This document shows, one piece after another, positions 1-15,440 of a DNA stretch of 64,000 bases. The DNA is from Massilia sp. 9I (GTDB lineage: Bacteria; Pseudomonadota; Gammaproteobacteria; Burkholderiales; Burkholderiaceae_D). A model generated the notes under the pieces. It was given only the letters and a program-made list of their open reading frames with translations, did not search any database and had not been told where the DNA came from. Every line of letters begins with the position of its first letter. Within the stretch, counting starts at the first letter, position 1. The DNA is taken from the NCBI RefSeq assembly GCF_902506415.1, contig NZ_LR733275.1:3563617-3627616 (forward strand), written 5' to 3'. The translations under genes and the position numbers were made by a program.

Positions 1-66
1 GAGCTGGGCCTGATCGTGGCGCCGATGTTCGCGCGCATGACGCGTGCCCCCGAAGAGCACGCGTAA
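1..66 (+). CDS. 3' end of an unidentified protein gene (partial)
   Basis: The window opens inside an open frame that reads 21 codons and ends with TAA at 64-66. The visible tail is mostly hydrophobic and then charged, ending in Glu-Glu-His-Ala. Too little is present to assign a family. The frame is supported by the clean stop followed closely by a strong hairpin at 86-119. It runs toward the esterase gene on the other strand, so the two are convergent. Confidence 0.5.
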   Translation, partial: ELGLIVAPMFARMTRAPEEHA

Positions 67-85
67 CACGATCTTTTTTCCTGCC

Positions 86-119
86 CGAGCCCTCATGTCG
101 CCCTGCGCATGAGGGCTCG
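86..119. terminator. Hairpin between convergent genes
   Basis: A perfect 12-bp stem (86-97 pairing with 108-119) encloses a 10-nt loop. It sits between the stop of the partial gene at 66 and the stop of the minus-strand esterase at 125. No long T tract follows on either strand, so it is a plausible but not classical terminator, possibly serving both directions. Confidence 0.55.
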
Positions 120-124
120 CTGCT

Positions 125-1858
125 TTATGGGCAGTTGCCGATGACGTAGTAGCCTGCCGAGGTCTGGGCCAGCGTCGCGCTGTAGAAGGTATTGTTCAGC
201 CCCATGTTCTGGTTCGACCCGTTGGCCAGCGCATACCCGCCGCTGTCGTGCGCCCGTCCCGCCGTCACGTGCGCGTAGTTGCTGGCGGTGGTGGCCGTGC
301 ACACGAAGCCTGAAGTCGTCGTGCCCGTCACGCTTGCCGACTTCGCGCTCTCGACGCCGCCGCTCCCGGTCGCCGTCACCTGGTAGGTGTAGCTGGTCGA
401 CGCCGCCAGGCCGCCGTCGGTGTAGCCCGTGCCCGCCAGCGGCGTGCCGGTGACTTTGGCGCCGTTGCGGTAGACGTTGTAGCCGGTAGCGCCGTTCGAC
501 GCGTTCCAGCTCAGGGCGATGCTGTTCGCGGTGCGCGCGCCGACGGCCAGGCCGGCCGGCGCTTGCAGGGCAGGGGCGGTGCCGACCAGGAATTGCGGGA
601 TAGTGCAGGCGTTCGACGTCAGGCCGGTGGCGTTGTTGGTCGCCGTGACTGTGCCGGTGTAATAGCCGTCGGCGCGTGCCGCGTAGGCCTTGCTGAAGCT
701 GGCGCCGCTGCCGGCCGCAGTGTCGTCCACTGGCGTTGGGCCGCTGAGCACCACGCGGTAGCTGCTGATGGCGCCTGCCGCATCGGTCGCCGCGCCGTTG
801 ACGGTCACGGTCGAACCGGAGACGCTGGCGCTGCACGAAGTCATCGCCGGCGCCGCCGCGCGTGTGACGCGCAGGTTATTCTTGAACCAGAAATCCATCA
901 CGAAGGCCGGGTAGTTGACCTTGGTCGCGTCGACGTAATTGCTGTTCTGGCCACCAGTTCCGGCCGGCCAGGCGTGGCCCATGCCGGTGACCGTGATTTC
1001 CGAGGTCCGCAGCTTGCCGTTGGCGTCCAGGTAGGGTACGTTGCTGCCGCCGGTGGCCACCGTCGTGGTGGCGCCTTTTGTGTAAGTGCCGCCGTAGACC
1101 TGGCGCATGGCCGCGGCGTCGAGCGGGCCATAGGCCTGCGCCACCGTGTAGTCGTTGGTGCCCCAGATGACGCTCGCGACTTGGGTGGTGAAATGGCTGG
1201 CATTGCTGCCCGCCCAGCTTGTGCAGCTGCTGGCCACGCTGCTCGAGGTGGTGCCGGAAGGGACGGTGGAGATCTGCGAGGTCGACACCGTCGGCGCCGG
1301 GCCGGCATTGATGCCGATGCCGGCGAAGATGTCGGGCGCCACGCAGCCCATCACCATGGTCTTGGCGCCGCCCGAGGACAGGCCGGTGACGTAGATCTGC
1401 TTCGGATCGATCGCATACTGCGGGTTGCTGACGAAGCGGTTGACCAGGTCCAGCAGCACGGCGTTGTGCCCATAGCTGCGGCTGCGGTTGGTAGCGGCCC
1501 AGTCCCAGCAATGCGCGCTGTACAGGTTGCCGGTGGCGTTGGGCGCGAGGATCACGGCGCCATACTGGTCGGCCGCCGCCTTCCAGTTGTAGCCGCCATC
1601 CGTGCTGCCGTTGATCACGTCGTTGGCCGCGGTCTGGGCGCAGCCGTGCAGCACCAGCACCAGCGCGCGCTTGCCGCCCAAGGCGGGCGCCGTGGCCGGC
1701 CAGTAGTAGTAGCCGGTGAGGGCGCCGCCGTTGGTAGTGTCGGTGGCCCAGGTCTGGTTCGCGCTCCAGGCGCCGGGTCCGGCCTGGAGTTGGGCGAAAG
1801 CCGGGATGGCCAGCGCCATGCAGGCCGCGGCTGCGGCCCGTTTGAAGAGGGATGCCAT
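125..1858 (-). CDS. Secreted PHB-depolymerase-family esterase with fibronectin type III domain
   Basis: A 577-residue protein starting at the ATG at 1858, preceded by GGAG about 10 nt upstream. An in-frame extension to 2089 is possible but has no signal peptide. Residues 1-22 form a signal peptide ending Ala-Phe-Ala. The catalytic part resembles the esterase/PHB depolymerase family: a His-Gly-Cys oxyanion region precedes the lipase box Gly-Leu-Ser-Ser-Gly, and Gly-His-Ala-Trp-Pro carries the likely catalytic histidine. This order fits type 1 extracellular depolymerases. An Ig/fibronectin III-like linker region follows, then a C-terminal module of about 60 residues typical of the substrate-binding end of these enzymes. 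The likely role is extracellular hydrolysis of polyhydroxyalkanoate or a related polyester. The exact substrate cannot be read from sequence. Confidence 0.85.
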   Translation of the reverse strand: MASLFKRAAAAACMALAIPAFAQLQAGPGAWSANQTWATDTTNGGALTGYYYWPATAPALGGKRALVLVLHGCAQTAANDVINGSTDGGYNWKAAADQYGAVILAPNATGNLYSAHCWDWAATNRSRSYGHNAVLLDLVNRFVSNPQYAIDPKQIYVTGLSSGGAKTMVMGCVAPDIFAGIGINAGPAPTVSTSQISTVPSGTTSSSVASSCTSWAGSNASHFTTQVASVIWGTNDYTVAQAYGPLDAAAMRQVYGGTYTKGATTTVATGGSNVPYLDANGKLRTSEITVTGMGHAWPAGTGGQNSNYVDATKVNYPAFVMDFWFKNNLRVTRAAAPAMTSCSASVSGSTVTVNGAATDAAGAISSYRVVLSGPTPVDDTAAGSGASFSKAYAARADGYYTGTVTATNNATGLTSNACTIPQFLVGTAPALQAPAGLAVGARTANSIALSWNASNGATGYNVYRNGAKVTGTPLAGTGYTDGGLAASTSYTYQVTATGSGGVESAKSASVTGTTTSGFVCTATTASNYAHVTAGRAHDSGGYALANGSNQNMGLNNTFYSATLAQTSAGYYVIGNCP

Positions 1859-2158
1859 GGGTGCGTCTCCGTTCTGTTTGTTGTCGTGCTGGGCATGCGC
1901 CCGCGCATGGGCGTAACGAGGCCACGCCGGTCGCGCAAACGCGGATCGGTGCAACGGGTACAACGAGAGGAAAGCGTGGGCCGGTTGCGTCGTCAGGACG
2001 CGGGTGCGGGAAGGGAAGTCATCGAAGTCTCCGGTCTTGTGATTATGTGCAGTGCATGCCCATTCTAGCCCCGGAGATATTGCGCACAAGCGAGCGCGCG
2101 AGCACGCTGCTTGTGCGCTTTTGCACAGGTGGTTTCCTGTGCAAAATCAAAGCGGTTT
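1859..2158. other. 300-bp gene-free stretch upstream of the esterase
   Basis: This holds the upstream region of the minus-strand esterase and the space after the stop of the DUF885 gene. In-frame extension of the esterase reading frame covers part of it but has no secretion signal, so I treat it as non-coding. I could not identify a convincing promoter or terminator. Confidence 0.4.
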
Positions 2159-4066
2159 CTACTCCATCAACTCGGAAATCATCTTCACCGGCGCATTGCC
2201 GTAGCTGAGGAACTGGTCGTGGAATTCCTTCAGGTTGAAGCGATCTCCCAGCTGCTGCTTGCGGCGCTCGCGCAGGGCCATGATCTGCTCGTAGCCGCTG
2301 TAGTAGCTGGTCAGCTGCACCGAGGTGAGCTGCACGCGGCGCCACTTCTCGTCGGCTTCCTGGCGCGTCTGGAAGGCCTGGCGCACCAGCAGGTCGATCG
2401 CTTCGCTTTGCCCCATGCCCAGCACGTGGACGCTGTAGTCGAGGATGGTGTTGGTGACGCTGCGCAGGTTCCACTTCGAGTACATCAGCCACATCTCGGG
2501 CGCGTTGTCGCCGTAGCCGTTCTCCAGCATCATGCGCTCGCCGTACACCGCCCAGCCCTCGACCATCGCGCCGTTACCGAACAGCGACTTCACCAGGGAC
2601 GGCGAACGGTTGGCGTACACCAGCTGCGCGTAGTGGCCCGGAATCGCCTCGTGGATGTTCAGGATCTGCAGGATCCACTCGTTGTACTCGCGCAGGCTGC
2701 TCTCGGCCTGTTCGGCGGTGAGGCTGTCGAGCGGAGTGACGTTGTAGTAGGTCTTGTCCTTCGGACGGTACGGACCCGGCGCGTCGATGCTGGCGCCGGC
2801 CACGCCGCGCTGGTACATCGGGGTTTCGCGCACTTCCAGCGGCTTGTCCGCGTCCAGCGTCAGCAGATTCTTCTCGGTGACGAACTTCTGCAGGGCCGGG
2901 ATCTGGCGGCGGATCTCGGGCAGGAAGTTCTCGCGTGCGACGTGGCGCTCGGAGAGCTTGTTGATCATCATGCCGATCTTCTGGAAGCGGTCGCGCGGCT
3001 TGTTCACGCCCGTCAGGTAGCGCGGCCACAGCTCGTCCGAGATCGTGTCCATGCGGGCGAGCAGCTCTTCACGCGTTGCCAGGGCCTTGCGGAAGGTCTG
3101 TTCGGCGCTGCTCGAGGATTGGATCTCGAGCGCGAACTTCTGCTCGTACATCGCCTTCCCGGCGCGGAAAGGACGCGGTTTGGCGGCGTTCTGATCGAGC
3201 GCCGCCAGGAAATCCACATAGCCCAGCACCGCGCTGCCGGCGTTGGCGATGCGCTGCGCGAAGATCGCCTTTTCCTGCGCGTTCAGGATCGATTCCTGCG
3301 CCGCCTTGCCCAGGTCGGCCAGCACCGCGATGGTGCCCGGCGCCTGCGCGATCGCGAGCTGGGTGTGTTCGCGGGTCGGGTTGACGATCGAGGCCTGCGC
3401 GGCCTGGTAGAAGGCCGGCACCTCGGCCAGGCGCTTGAGGAGGGTGCGCAGGCGCTGCGGCTTGGCGGCGTACTCGGTATTCAGGATCAGGTCGAGCGGC
3501 TGGGCGATGTTGTACAGCGACGGGTTCCACTCGTACTCGCGCCAGGTGGTGAGGTTCCAGCGGTCCTTCTCCAGCTTGTTTACCAGCAGGGCCAGGTCGG
3601 TACGCTGGCGCGGCGACAGCTGGCGCGTATCGAGTTTGTTGAACTTGTCCAGCCACTCGTTGGCGAAGGCCAGCTTTTTGGCGCGGGTGGCGGCGTCCGG
3701 GATGGTCAGGTTGGCGGCCTGGTCGAACTTGCCGACGTAGATGCCGCCTTCCGGATCGACGCGCCACAGCGCGGTCAGGTACTGCATGCTCATCGAATCG
3801 AGGCGGCGGTCGAGGCGTTTCTCGTTCGCGTTGGCGACCGGGGCCGCTGCGACCGGGGCGGCGACGGCGACGGCGGCGGTGGCAGCAGCTGCGACGGCCG
3901 CTTTGCTTGCGCCCTTCTTGACCGGCGCCTTGGCCTTGTTCGTTTTCGATTTGACTACTTTTGCGGCTTTCGCCTTGCCCTTGGCGGGCTTGGTGGTCTT
4001 GGCGCTGGCGGGGGCCAGCGCGAAACTCGCCAGCAGCACGGCCAGCGCAATCTTCGTTTTCATCAT
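2159..4066 (-). CDS. DUF885 family protein, putative secreted metallohydrolase
   Basis: The product has 635 residues from the ATG at 4066; a second ATG follows directly at 4063, and the farther start at 4084 would be TTG. A signal peptide ending near Pro-Ala-Ser-Ala is followed by an unusual low-complexity stretch rich in Lys and Ala (about 50 residues), then an Ala/Val-rich stretch. The remainder matches the DUF885 type, including the hallmark His-Glu-Ala-Ile-Pro-Gly-His, an HExxxGH-like metal-binding motif. Members are thought to be zinc-dependent peptidases or hydrolases, but the substrate is unknown. It lies alone on the minus strand between the esterase and a small membrane protein. The cationic linker is unusual and could mediate envelope association. 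Confidence 0.8.
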   Translation of the reverse strand: MMKTKIALAVLLASFALAPASAKTTKPAKGKAKAAKVVKSKTNKAKAPVKKGASKAAVAAAATAAVAVAAPVAAAPVANANEKRLDRRLDSMSMQYLTALWRVDPEGGIYVGKFDQAANLTIPDAATRAKKLAFANEWLDKFNKLDTRQLSPRQRTDLALLVNKLEKDRWNLTTWREYEWNPSLYNIAQPLDLILNTEYAAKPQRLRTLLKRLAEVPAFYQAAQASIVNPTREHTQLAIAQAPGTIAVLADLGKAAQESILNAQEKAIFAQRIANAGSAVLGYVDFLAALDQNAAKPRPFRAGKAMYEQKFALEIQSSSSAEQTFRKALATREELLARMDTISDELWPRYLTGVNKPRDRFQKIGMMINKLSERHVARENFLPEIRRQIPALQKFVTEKNLLTLDADKPLEVRETPMYQRGVAGASIDAPGPYRPKDKTYYNVTPLDSLTAEQAESSLREYNEWILQILNIHEAIPGHYAQLVYANRSPSLVKSLFGNGAMVEGWAVYGERMMLENGYGDNAPEMWLMYSKWNLRSVTNTILDYSVHVLGMGQSEAIDLLVRQAFQTRQEADEKWRRVQLTSVQLTSYYSGYEQIMALRERRKQQLGDRFNLKEFHDQFLSYGNAPVKMISELME

Positions 4067-4195
4067 CCTGTTCGAACCCTGCAAATTAAAAGGTCGGAGC
4101 CCCGGCGCGCGGCATGCGCAGGGCGGAGCCCGAGAAGAGTAGCACCATTCAGTCCGCTTGCGGGCGGCTGAAACAATCCGACACTTAGCCCGTCC

Positions 4196-4678
4196 TTAAT
4201 CGACGGCGCCGGAGCGGATCATCTGCTGGTGCAGCGCATTGAGCGTTTCGACGGCCCGGCGGCCACTCGCGATATGGTGCAGGACGATCTCGCTGTCGCG
4301 GGTGAAGCGGTGGCCGATGCGCACCGTGTACGAGCGCGTCACCCAGCTCACGAAACCGTTGACGTAGCTGGCTTCGTCCATGTCGCGCCACTTCACGCCC
4401 GCCACGCCCTTCTTCCACGGCAGGACGCCGGAGTAGACCCAGACGCCGACGTCGTCGTAGTACAGCTGCACGCTGCGCACCTGCAGGAACTTATATACGA
4501 CGATCACGGCCGACACTCCCAGCACCGCGGCGGCGGCCATCTCGTTCCAGTGGAAGGCCAGCGGCAGCGCGACGAAGAACAGCAGCACCGCCAGCGCAAG
4601 GACACCGGCATAGGCCAGCCAGGATTTGACGCCGATGACATGGGCTTGCGCCGGCCTTGCCGCTTTGTCCAGTTCCAT
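4196..4678 (-). CDS. Small membrane protein with two transmembrane helices and a PH-like tail
   Basis: A protein of 160 residues. After a short polar N-terminus, two hydrophobic helices lie at about residues 19-42 and 47-66, separated by a few residues around His-Trp-Asn-Glu. The soluble C-terminal part (about 70-160) is beta-rich, with a Tyr-Tyr-Asp-Asp strand and a Trp-Lys-Lys-Gly-Val segment. This layout resembles small bacterial proteins with a PH-like domain behind a double membrane anchor. I do not recognise a specific family, so it should be treated as hypothetical. It is on the same strand as the helicase gene, 58 bp downstream of its stop. Confidence 0.7.
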   Translation of the reverse strand: MELDKAARPAQAHVIGVKSWLAYAGVLALAVLLFFVALPLAFHWNEMAAAAVLGVSAVIVVYKFLQVRSVQLYYDDVGVWVYSGVLPWKKGVAGVKWRDMDEASYVNGFVSWVTRSYTVRIGHRFTRDSEIVLHHIASGRRAVETLNALHQQMIRSGAVD

Positions 4679-4736
4679 GTGTGTTATCTCATCAATAAAG
4701 CGGCATCATCACACGGAGCCCGTGCCGGAATCAAGT

Positions 4737-8854
<4,118 letters not shown>

Positions 8855-8858
<4 letters not shown>

Positions 8859-10768
8859 GCAGCCGGCAGGTTCTCGATCTCCACCGCCGGCAGCCCGGCG
8901 GGCACCGGAATGCCGAAGACGCGCAGGTAGAAGGCCAGCTCCGCTTCCAGCGTCTTCACCACGCTCTCGGCCTTGCGGAAGCCATGGCCTTCGCCTTCCA
9001 GGGTGATGTAGGCCACCGGTACCTTGCGTGCACGCAGAGCTTCGACCATGGTCTCGGACTGCTGCGGCGGCACCACCATGTCGTCCAGGCCCTGGAAGAA
9101 GATCATCGGGCGTGTCAGCTTGTCGGTGTGGTGGATCGGCGAGCGCTCGCGGTAGACCTGTTCGGCGCGCTCGGGTGGGGCGATCAGGTACTGGTTGTAG
9201 TGCGATTCGAACTTGTGCGAGTCCGCATCGAGTCCTGCCAGGTCGGACACGCCGTAGTAGCAGGCGCCGGCCTTGAACACGTCGTGGAAGGCGAGGGCGC
9301 ACAAGGTGGTCAGGCCGCCGGCGCTGCTCCCGCGCACCAGCAGGCGCTCGGGATCGGCCAGGCCTTGAGCGGCCAGGAAGCGGGCGCCGGCCACGCAGTC
9401 CTCGACGTCGACCACGCCCCACTGGCCCTTGAGCAGGTCGCGGTAGGCGCGGCCGAAGCCGGTGCTGCCGCCGTAGTTCACGTCCAGCACCGCGAAGCCG
9501 CGGCTGGTCCAGAACTGGGTGGCCAGCTTCAGGGTGCTGGCCGCCATGCCGGTCGGGCCGCCATGGCCGATCACGATCAGGGGCGGCAGTTCGCCGTCGC
9601 GCGGTGCGAAGTCCGCATTGGTCGGTGGATAGTGGAAGGCGTATGCCGTGCGGCCGTTCGCGCTCGGGTAGCTGATCGCGCGCGGCACCGACAGATAGCC
9701 GACAGGAGGCAGCTGCGCAATCGAGCGGGTCAACACCTGATGCTGGCCGCCGTCGATGTCGATGCGCGCCAGTTCGAGCGCCACCGTCGGCGCGCCGCCC
9801 AGCAGCGCCACCGTGTGCGCGTTCACGCGCAGCTCGCGGATTTCCTCGTAGGGCGTCGCGATCTCTGTCAGCTCGCCGCCGCGCAGGCGCGCCAACTTGC
9901 TGACGCCGCCCTCGATGTAGGCGCACACGATCTCGTCGTTTGATGCGAAACCGTACAGCGAGCCGCCGAAGGTCCACAGCGGGCCGCCGAATTCCGCTTC
10001 GCGCGGGCACAGCGCCTGCACGACGCCATGTTCGAAGCGGTACAAATTCCACCAGCCGCTGCGGTCGGACACGAAGTGCAGCACGCCGCCCGGGGACCAC
10101 TCCGGCTGGCAGACCGATTCCTGCGGCCCGCCCGCCACCAGCCGCCCGTTGGCCAGCGTGCCGTCATCCAGGATGTCGGCCAGCCACAGCTCGCTGCCCT
10201 CCCAGGGCATGCGCGGATGGTCCCAGCACAGCCAGGCCAGCTGGCGCCCATCGGGGGAGATGCGCGGCGCCGCGTAGAAGTCATTGCCGTCCACGAGCAC
10301 GGTCTCAACGCCGTCGAAACCGATGGCGGCAATCGTGTTCACGGGGTAGTGGCCGCCGGCGGAATGGTCTTCGCGTACCGCTACCAGGCGCCGGCGCGGC
10401 GCGTCGACCACGAAGTCGGCGTAGCGCTGCTGGTTGTCCTCGAGCGTGACCGGCACCGGCTGGGCGCCGGCTTCGACGCGGTAAAGACGGCTGTCGGCGT
10501 GGTTGGAGAACCAGGCCGCGCCGCCGTCGACGACATAGGCCCCGCCGCCGTATTCATGCACCTTGCTGCGCACGTTGAAGGGCGCCGGCGTCAGTTCGCC
10601 ATGGGTCGAGACCAGGGTCGAACGTCCCGCTTCGCTGGCCCGGCCTTCCAGCCAGTACACGGCGGCGCCGTCGAGCATGAGCGAAGCCAGCGGCGTGGCG
10701 CCGGCCGCGACGACGGACGCCGTAATCGGGGACGTCCAGGTACCGCAAGGGGCTTGCTGTTTGCTCAT
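8855..10768 (-). CDS. S9 family peptidase (prolyl oligopeptidase / acylaminoacyl-peptidase type)
   Basis: A protein of 637 residues from the ATG at 10768, with GAGAG about 12 nt upstream. The N-terminal ~380 residues form a beta-propeller-like region with repeated Trp/Ser/Asp patterns. The C-terminal alpha/beta-hydrolase domain carries Gly-Ser-Ser-Ala-Gly-Gly with the nucleophile Ser near residue 482, Gly-Leu-Asp-Asp-Met-Val-Val-Pro for the aspartate, and Glu-Gly-His-Gly-Phe for the histidine. There is no signal peptide, so it should act in the cytoplasm on short peptides. Its TGA overlaps the helicase ATG by 4 nt, implying translational coupling. It is divergent from hemE. Confidence 0.9.
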
Positions 10769-10872
10769 GACAGGTTCTCTCAATAGGACAAGAAACGCAT
10801 TATAAGTGGGGGCCGGGGGATGCGATAATAGGGGTTTTCCTTCCGAATCCCGTATCTTTACGATTGTCAGCC
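10769..10872. promoter_or_regulatory. Divergent promoter gap between S9 peptidase and hemE
   Basis: This 104-bp gap must contain the promoters for the minus-strand peptidase/helicase pair and for hemE. GATAAT at 10824-10829 is a possible -10 for hemE, but no good -35 lies at the right distance. Assignment rests mostly on gene orientation. Confidence 0.4.
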
Positions 10873-11955
10873 ATGCCACAATTTGCCCCGCTTCAGAACG
10901 ACACCTTCCTGCGTGCGCTGCTGCGCCAGCCGACTGACTACACCCCGGTGTGGCTGATGCGCCAGGCGGGCCGCTACCTGCCGGAATACCGCGCCACGCG
11001 CCAGCAGGCCGGTTCCTTCCTGGGCCTGGCAAAGAATCCGGATTTCGCCACCGAAGTCACCCTGCAGCCGCTGGACCGCTACCCGCTGGACGCGTCGATC
11101 CTGTTCTCGGACATCCTGACCGTGCCGGACGCGATGGGCCTGGGCCTGTATTTCGCCGACGGCGAAGGCCCGAAGTTCGAGCGTCCGCTGCGCACGGAAG
11201 CGGAAGTGCGCGCCCTGCAGGTACCGGATATGGCGTCACTCGACTACGTCTTCAAGGCGGTGACCCAGATCCGCACCGCGATCAACGGCCGCGTGCCCCT
11301 GATCGGTTTCTCCGGCAGCCCGTGGACGCTGGCCTGCTACATGGTCGAAGGCGGCGGCTCGCGCGAATTCCACACCATCAAGAAGATGATGTATGCGCGC
11401 CCCGACCTGATGCACCACATCCTGGACACCAATGCGCAGGCGGTGGCGCAGTACCTGAACGCCCAGATCGATGCCGGCGCCCAGGCCGTGATGATCTTCG
11501 ATTCCTGGGGCGGCGCGCTGGCCGACGGCGCCTACCAGCAGTTCTCGCTGGACTACATGCGCAAGGTGCTGAGCCAGCTGCAGCGCGAGAAGGATGGTGT
11601 ACGTATCCCCGCCATCGTGTTCACCAAGGGCGGCGGCCTGTGGCTGGACGAGATGGCCGACATCGGCGCCGACGCGCTGGGCCTGGACTGGACCGTCAAC
11701 CTGGGCAAGGCGCGCGCGCTGGTGGGCGATCGCGTGGCCCTGCAGGGCAACCTCGACCCGGCCATCCTGTTCGCCGCGCCGGAGCAGATCCAAGCCGAAG
11801 TCGAGCGTTCCCTGACGGCCTACGGAAAACCATCGGCAGGTCACGGCCACGTGTTCAACCTCGGCCACGGCATTTCGCAGTTCACCCCGCCGGAGTCCGT
11901 CACGGCGATGGTCGAAGCGGTGCACAACTTCAGCCGCAAGCAGCGCGCAGCCTAA
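10873..11955 (+). CDS. hemE: Uroporphyrinogen decarboxylase
   Basis: The product has 360 residues. I chose the ATG at 10873 because family members begin right at the Pro-Gln-Phe-Ala-Pro-Leu segment; a TTG three codons upstream is less likely. The enzyme removes the four acetate carboxyl groups of uroporphyrinogen III to give coproporphyrinogen III in haem synthesis, in the cytosol. Hallmarks are [11 protein letters not shown] near residues 27-37, Gly-Phe-Ser-Gly-Ser-Pro-Trp-Thr-Leu in the middle, and the C-terminal [11 protein letters not shown] signature. The length is normal. A hairpin follows, then a long AT-rich gap before priA. Confidence 0.97.
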   Translation: MPQFAPLQNDTFLRALLRQPTDYTPVWLMRQAGRYLPEYRATRQQAGSFLGLAKNPDFATEVTLQPLDRYPLDASILFSDILTVPDAMGLGLYFADGEGPKFERPLRTEAEVRALQVPDMASLDYVFKAVTQIRTAINGRVPLIGFSGSPWTLACYMVEGGGSREFHTIKKMMYARPDLMHHILDTNAQAVAQYLNAQIDAGAQAVMIFDSWGGALADGAYQQFSLDYMRKVLSQLQREKDGVRIPAIVFTKGGGLWLDEMADIGADALGLDWTVNLGKARALVGDRVALQGNLDPAILFAAPEQIQAEVERSLTAYGKPSAGHGHVFNLGHGISQFTPPESVTAMVEAVHNFSRKQRAA

Positions 11956-11965
11956 CGCGGGTCAT

Positions 11966-11990
11966 TGCTGCGGCATGGGTTGCCGCAGCA
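11966..11990 (+). terminator. Hairpin downstream of hemE
   Basis: A 10-bp perfect stem (11966-11975 with 11981-11990) with a 5-nt loop lies 10 nt after the hemE stop. It lacks a T tract on the plus strand (the bases that follow are A-rich), so it may end transcription weakly or protect the 3' end. Confidence 0.45.
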
Positions 11991-12506
11991 AAATCACACT
12001 TGTTCACAAGTTCGTAAAACTCCAAATTTATTCCTGTGGACATCTTTGCCGAGCATGAAAAGACGTAAATCAATGATTCTTAAACGTTTTTTTCATGTGG
12101 GACTGTGGATTTACACAGTAGAGCTGGGCCTTAAGAGGTAAATTGTCCAGGCTTCCTGTCCATTGTTCACAAAGTTATCCACACTGCGACTGATGAGTTA
12201 TGAAAAGTGCTTCGTTTACGCGGACTTAGCTCAACTCTTCAAGTAAGGTCTGAAGTTTCTGGTGCACCGCAACGAGTTTTCCCGTTACACATGTGCAGTT
12301 ATGCACAGCAAGGCGATTCCAGCCCGGGTTGTTAACAGGGATAACTCATGGTTTGCAAGCCATTGAATTTATTGAAGATTTTATTGTTGTCCCAGCGAAT
12401 CGCGCGTTCTGAGTTGATCTAACGTAAACCTCGACCACGGTCAAGTACAGCGCTATTCACAAAGTTTTCCACAGCTTACTGTTCTCAGTTTCCTCACTTT
12501 AGAAAG
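11991..12506. other. AT-rich intergenic region with DnaA-box-like sites (candidate origin or DnaA-controlled region)
   Basis: This gap between hemE and priA is clearly richer in A and T than the flanking genes and codes for nothing convincing. It contains TTATCCACA at 12175-12183 and TTATGCACA at 12299-12307, both fitting the DnaA-box consensus, and the near match TTTTCCACA at 12465-12473. Weaker reverse-strand versions lie at 12035-12043 and 12104-12112. T-rich stretches occur around 12075-12095 and 12366-12390, as expected for an unwinding element. Known alphaproteobacterial origins lie beside hemE, whereas betaproteobacterial origins are usually near dnaA. This could therefore be an origin, a secondary DnaA titration site, or simply the priA promoter. 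Confidence 0.45.
12166..12473 (+). repeat. Two copies of an 18-bp direct repeat containing a DnaA-box-like core
   Basis: TTCACAAAGTTATCCACA at 12166-12183 and TTCACAAAGTTTTCCACA at 12456-12473 differ at one base. They lie in the same orientation, 290 bp apart, within the hemE-priA gap. A shorter relative, TTCACAAGTT, is at 12003-12012. Conservation well beyond the 9-bp box suggests a real binding site rather than chance. Confidence 0.6.
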
Positions 12507-14519
<2,013 letters not shown>

Positions 14520-14592
14520 ACTTGTGGTCATCCGTGAGTTTCGTCGCCCGGTTTTTTGCTAGAGTGGCGACTCAACCGTTCCGGAGCCCGCC

Positions 14593-15408
14593 TTGCCCCT
14601 GCCGATCGCACGCCGCCTGCTGCCTGCATTGCTTGTCCTTCCCCTGGCGCAGGGGCAGGCCGCGTCGCGCGCCGCGCTCGAGGCGGTCCACGACGTCCGC
14701 ATCCGGATCGAAGCGCGCAACTGCGGCGCGGCCGTGGAGCAGCTCAAGGCGGGCCTGAAAGCCGGCCATCCCGAGCTCGCGCTGCTGGCCGGATCGATGT
14801 ACGAGCACGGCATCTGCGTCAAGGCCAACTGGGACAATGCGGTCACCTTCTACGTCCAGGCGCACCAGGGCGGCCTGCCGGAAGCCGCCGAGCGCCTGGC
14901 CGCCGGCTATGCCGACCCGGCGCGCGGCCCGGATGCCGCGGCGGCGCTGTGGTGGAGCTTGCGCGGCCGCAGCGGCATGCGTAGCGGGACCTGCGCCGTG
15001 CCGGAGGAAGTGGAACAGGATCCCGATCGCTTTGTCGCCGAACTCAAGACCTGGGACCCTTCCAGGCTGGCGATCTGCAACTACATCATCGGCGTGCTCT
15101 GGACCATCGCGGCGGAAGTGAAGTATCCGGCGCAAGCCCAGGCATGGGGCCTGCATGGCGACGTGACCTTGCGCTTTCTCCCGGGGCTGGCGCGCATCGA
15201 AGTCAAGAAAGGCGAGACCGGCGCCTACCAGTTGTATGGCGTGATCGACGGCGATGTCCTGCGTGACCGCGAATCCATTCCGGCGCGCGGCGGCTTCGAG
15301 AAAATGATGCGCGAGGTCGCCGACCGCGCCTTGCGCCGTTATCCGCAGCCGCCCGGCATCCCGGCCGATACCTCGGTCTCGGTCAAGTACGTGTTCTCCC
15401 TCGAATGA
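14593..15408 (+). CDS. Secreted Sel1-like repeat protein with a TonB-C-like tail (copy 1 of tandem pair)
   Basis: A 271-residue protein with a TTG start at 14593 supported by GGAG at 14583-14586. A signal peptide ends near residue 24. Residues ~40-125 contain Sel1/TPR-like helical repeats (Ser-Met-Tyr-Glu-His-Gly, then Ala-Ala-Glu-Arg-Leu-Ala-Ala-Gly-Tyr). The last ~85 residues contain a segment starting Gly-Asp-Val-Thr-Leu-Arg-Phe and ending in a beta strand, which resembles the C-terminal domain of TonB-type proteins. It is followed directly by a paralogue with the same architecture. Function is unknown; a periplasmic adaptor role is a guess from the domain types. Confidence 0.75.
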   Translation: MPLPIARRLLPALLVLPLAQGQAASRAALEAVHDVRIRIEARNCGAAVEQLKAGLKAGHPELALLAGSMYEHGICVKANWDNAVTFYVQAHQGGLPEAAERLAAGYADPARGPDAAAALWWSLRGRSGMRSGTCAVPEEVEQDPDRFVAELKTWDPSRLAICNYIIGVLWTIAAEVKYPAQAQAWGLHGDVTLRFLPGLARIEVKKGETGAYQLYGVIDGDVLRDRESIPARGGFEKMMREVADRALRRYPQPPGIPADTSVSVKYVFSLE

Positions 15409-15440
15409 GCAAACCTTCGACTTTTTCCAGGAGCGTGGCG

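Noticed and set aside
1859..2089. N-terminal extension of the PHB-depolymerase-like esterase
   Set aside because: Starting at 1858 gives a textbook signal peptide and a GGAG site; the longer form has neither.
8859..10100. Upstream in-frame extension of the SNF2 helicase to 1787 residues
   Set aside because: It would overlap almost the whole S9 peptidase gene; the extension is Arg/Pro-rich shadow sequence, and the ATGA overlap at 8855-8858 marks the real start.
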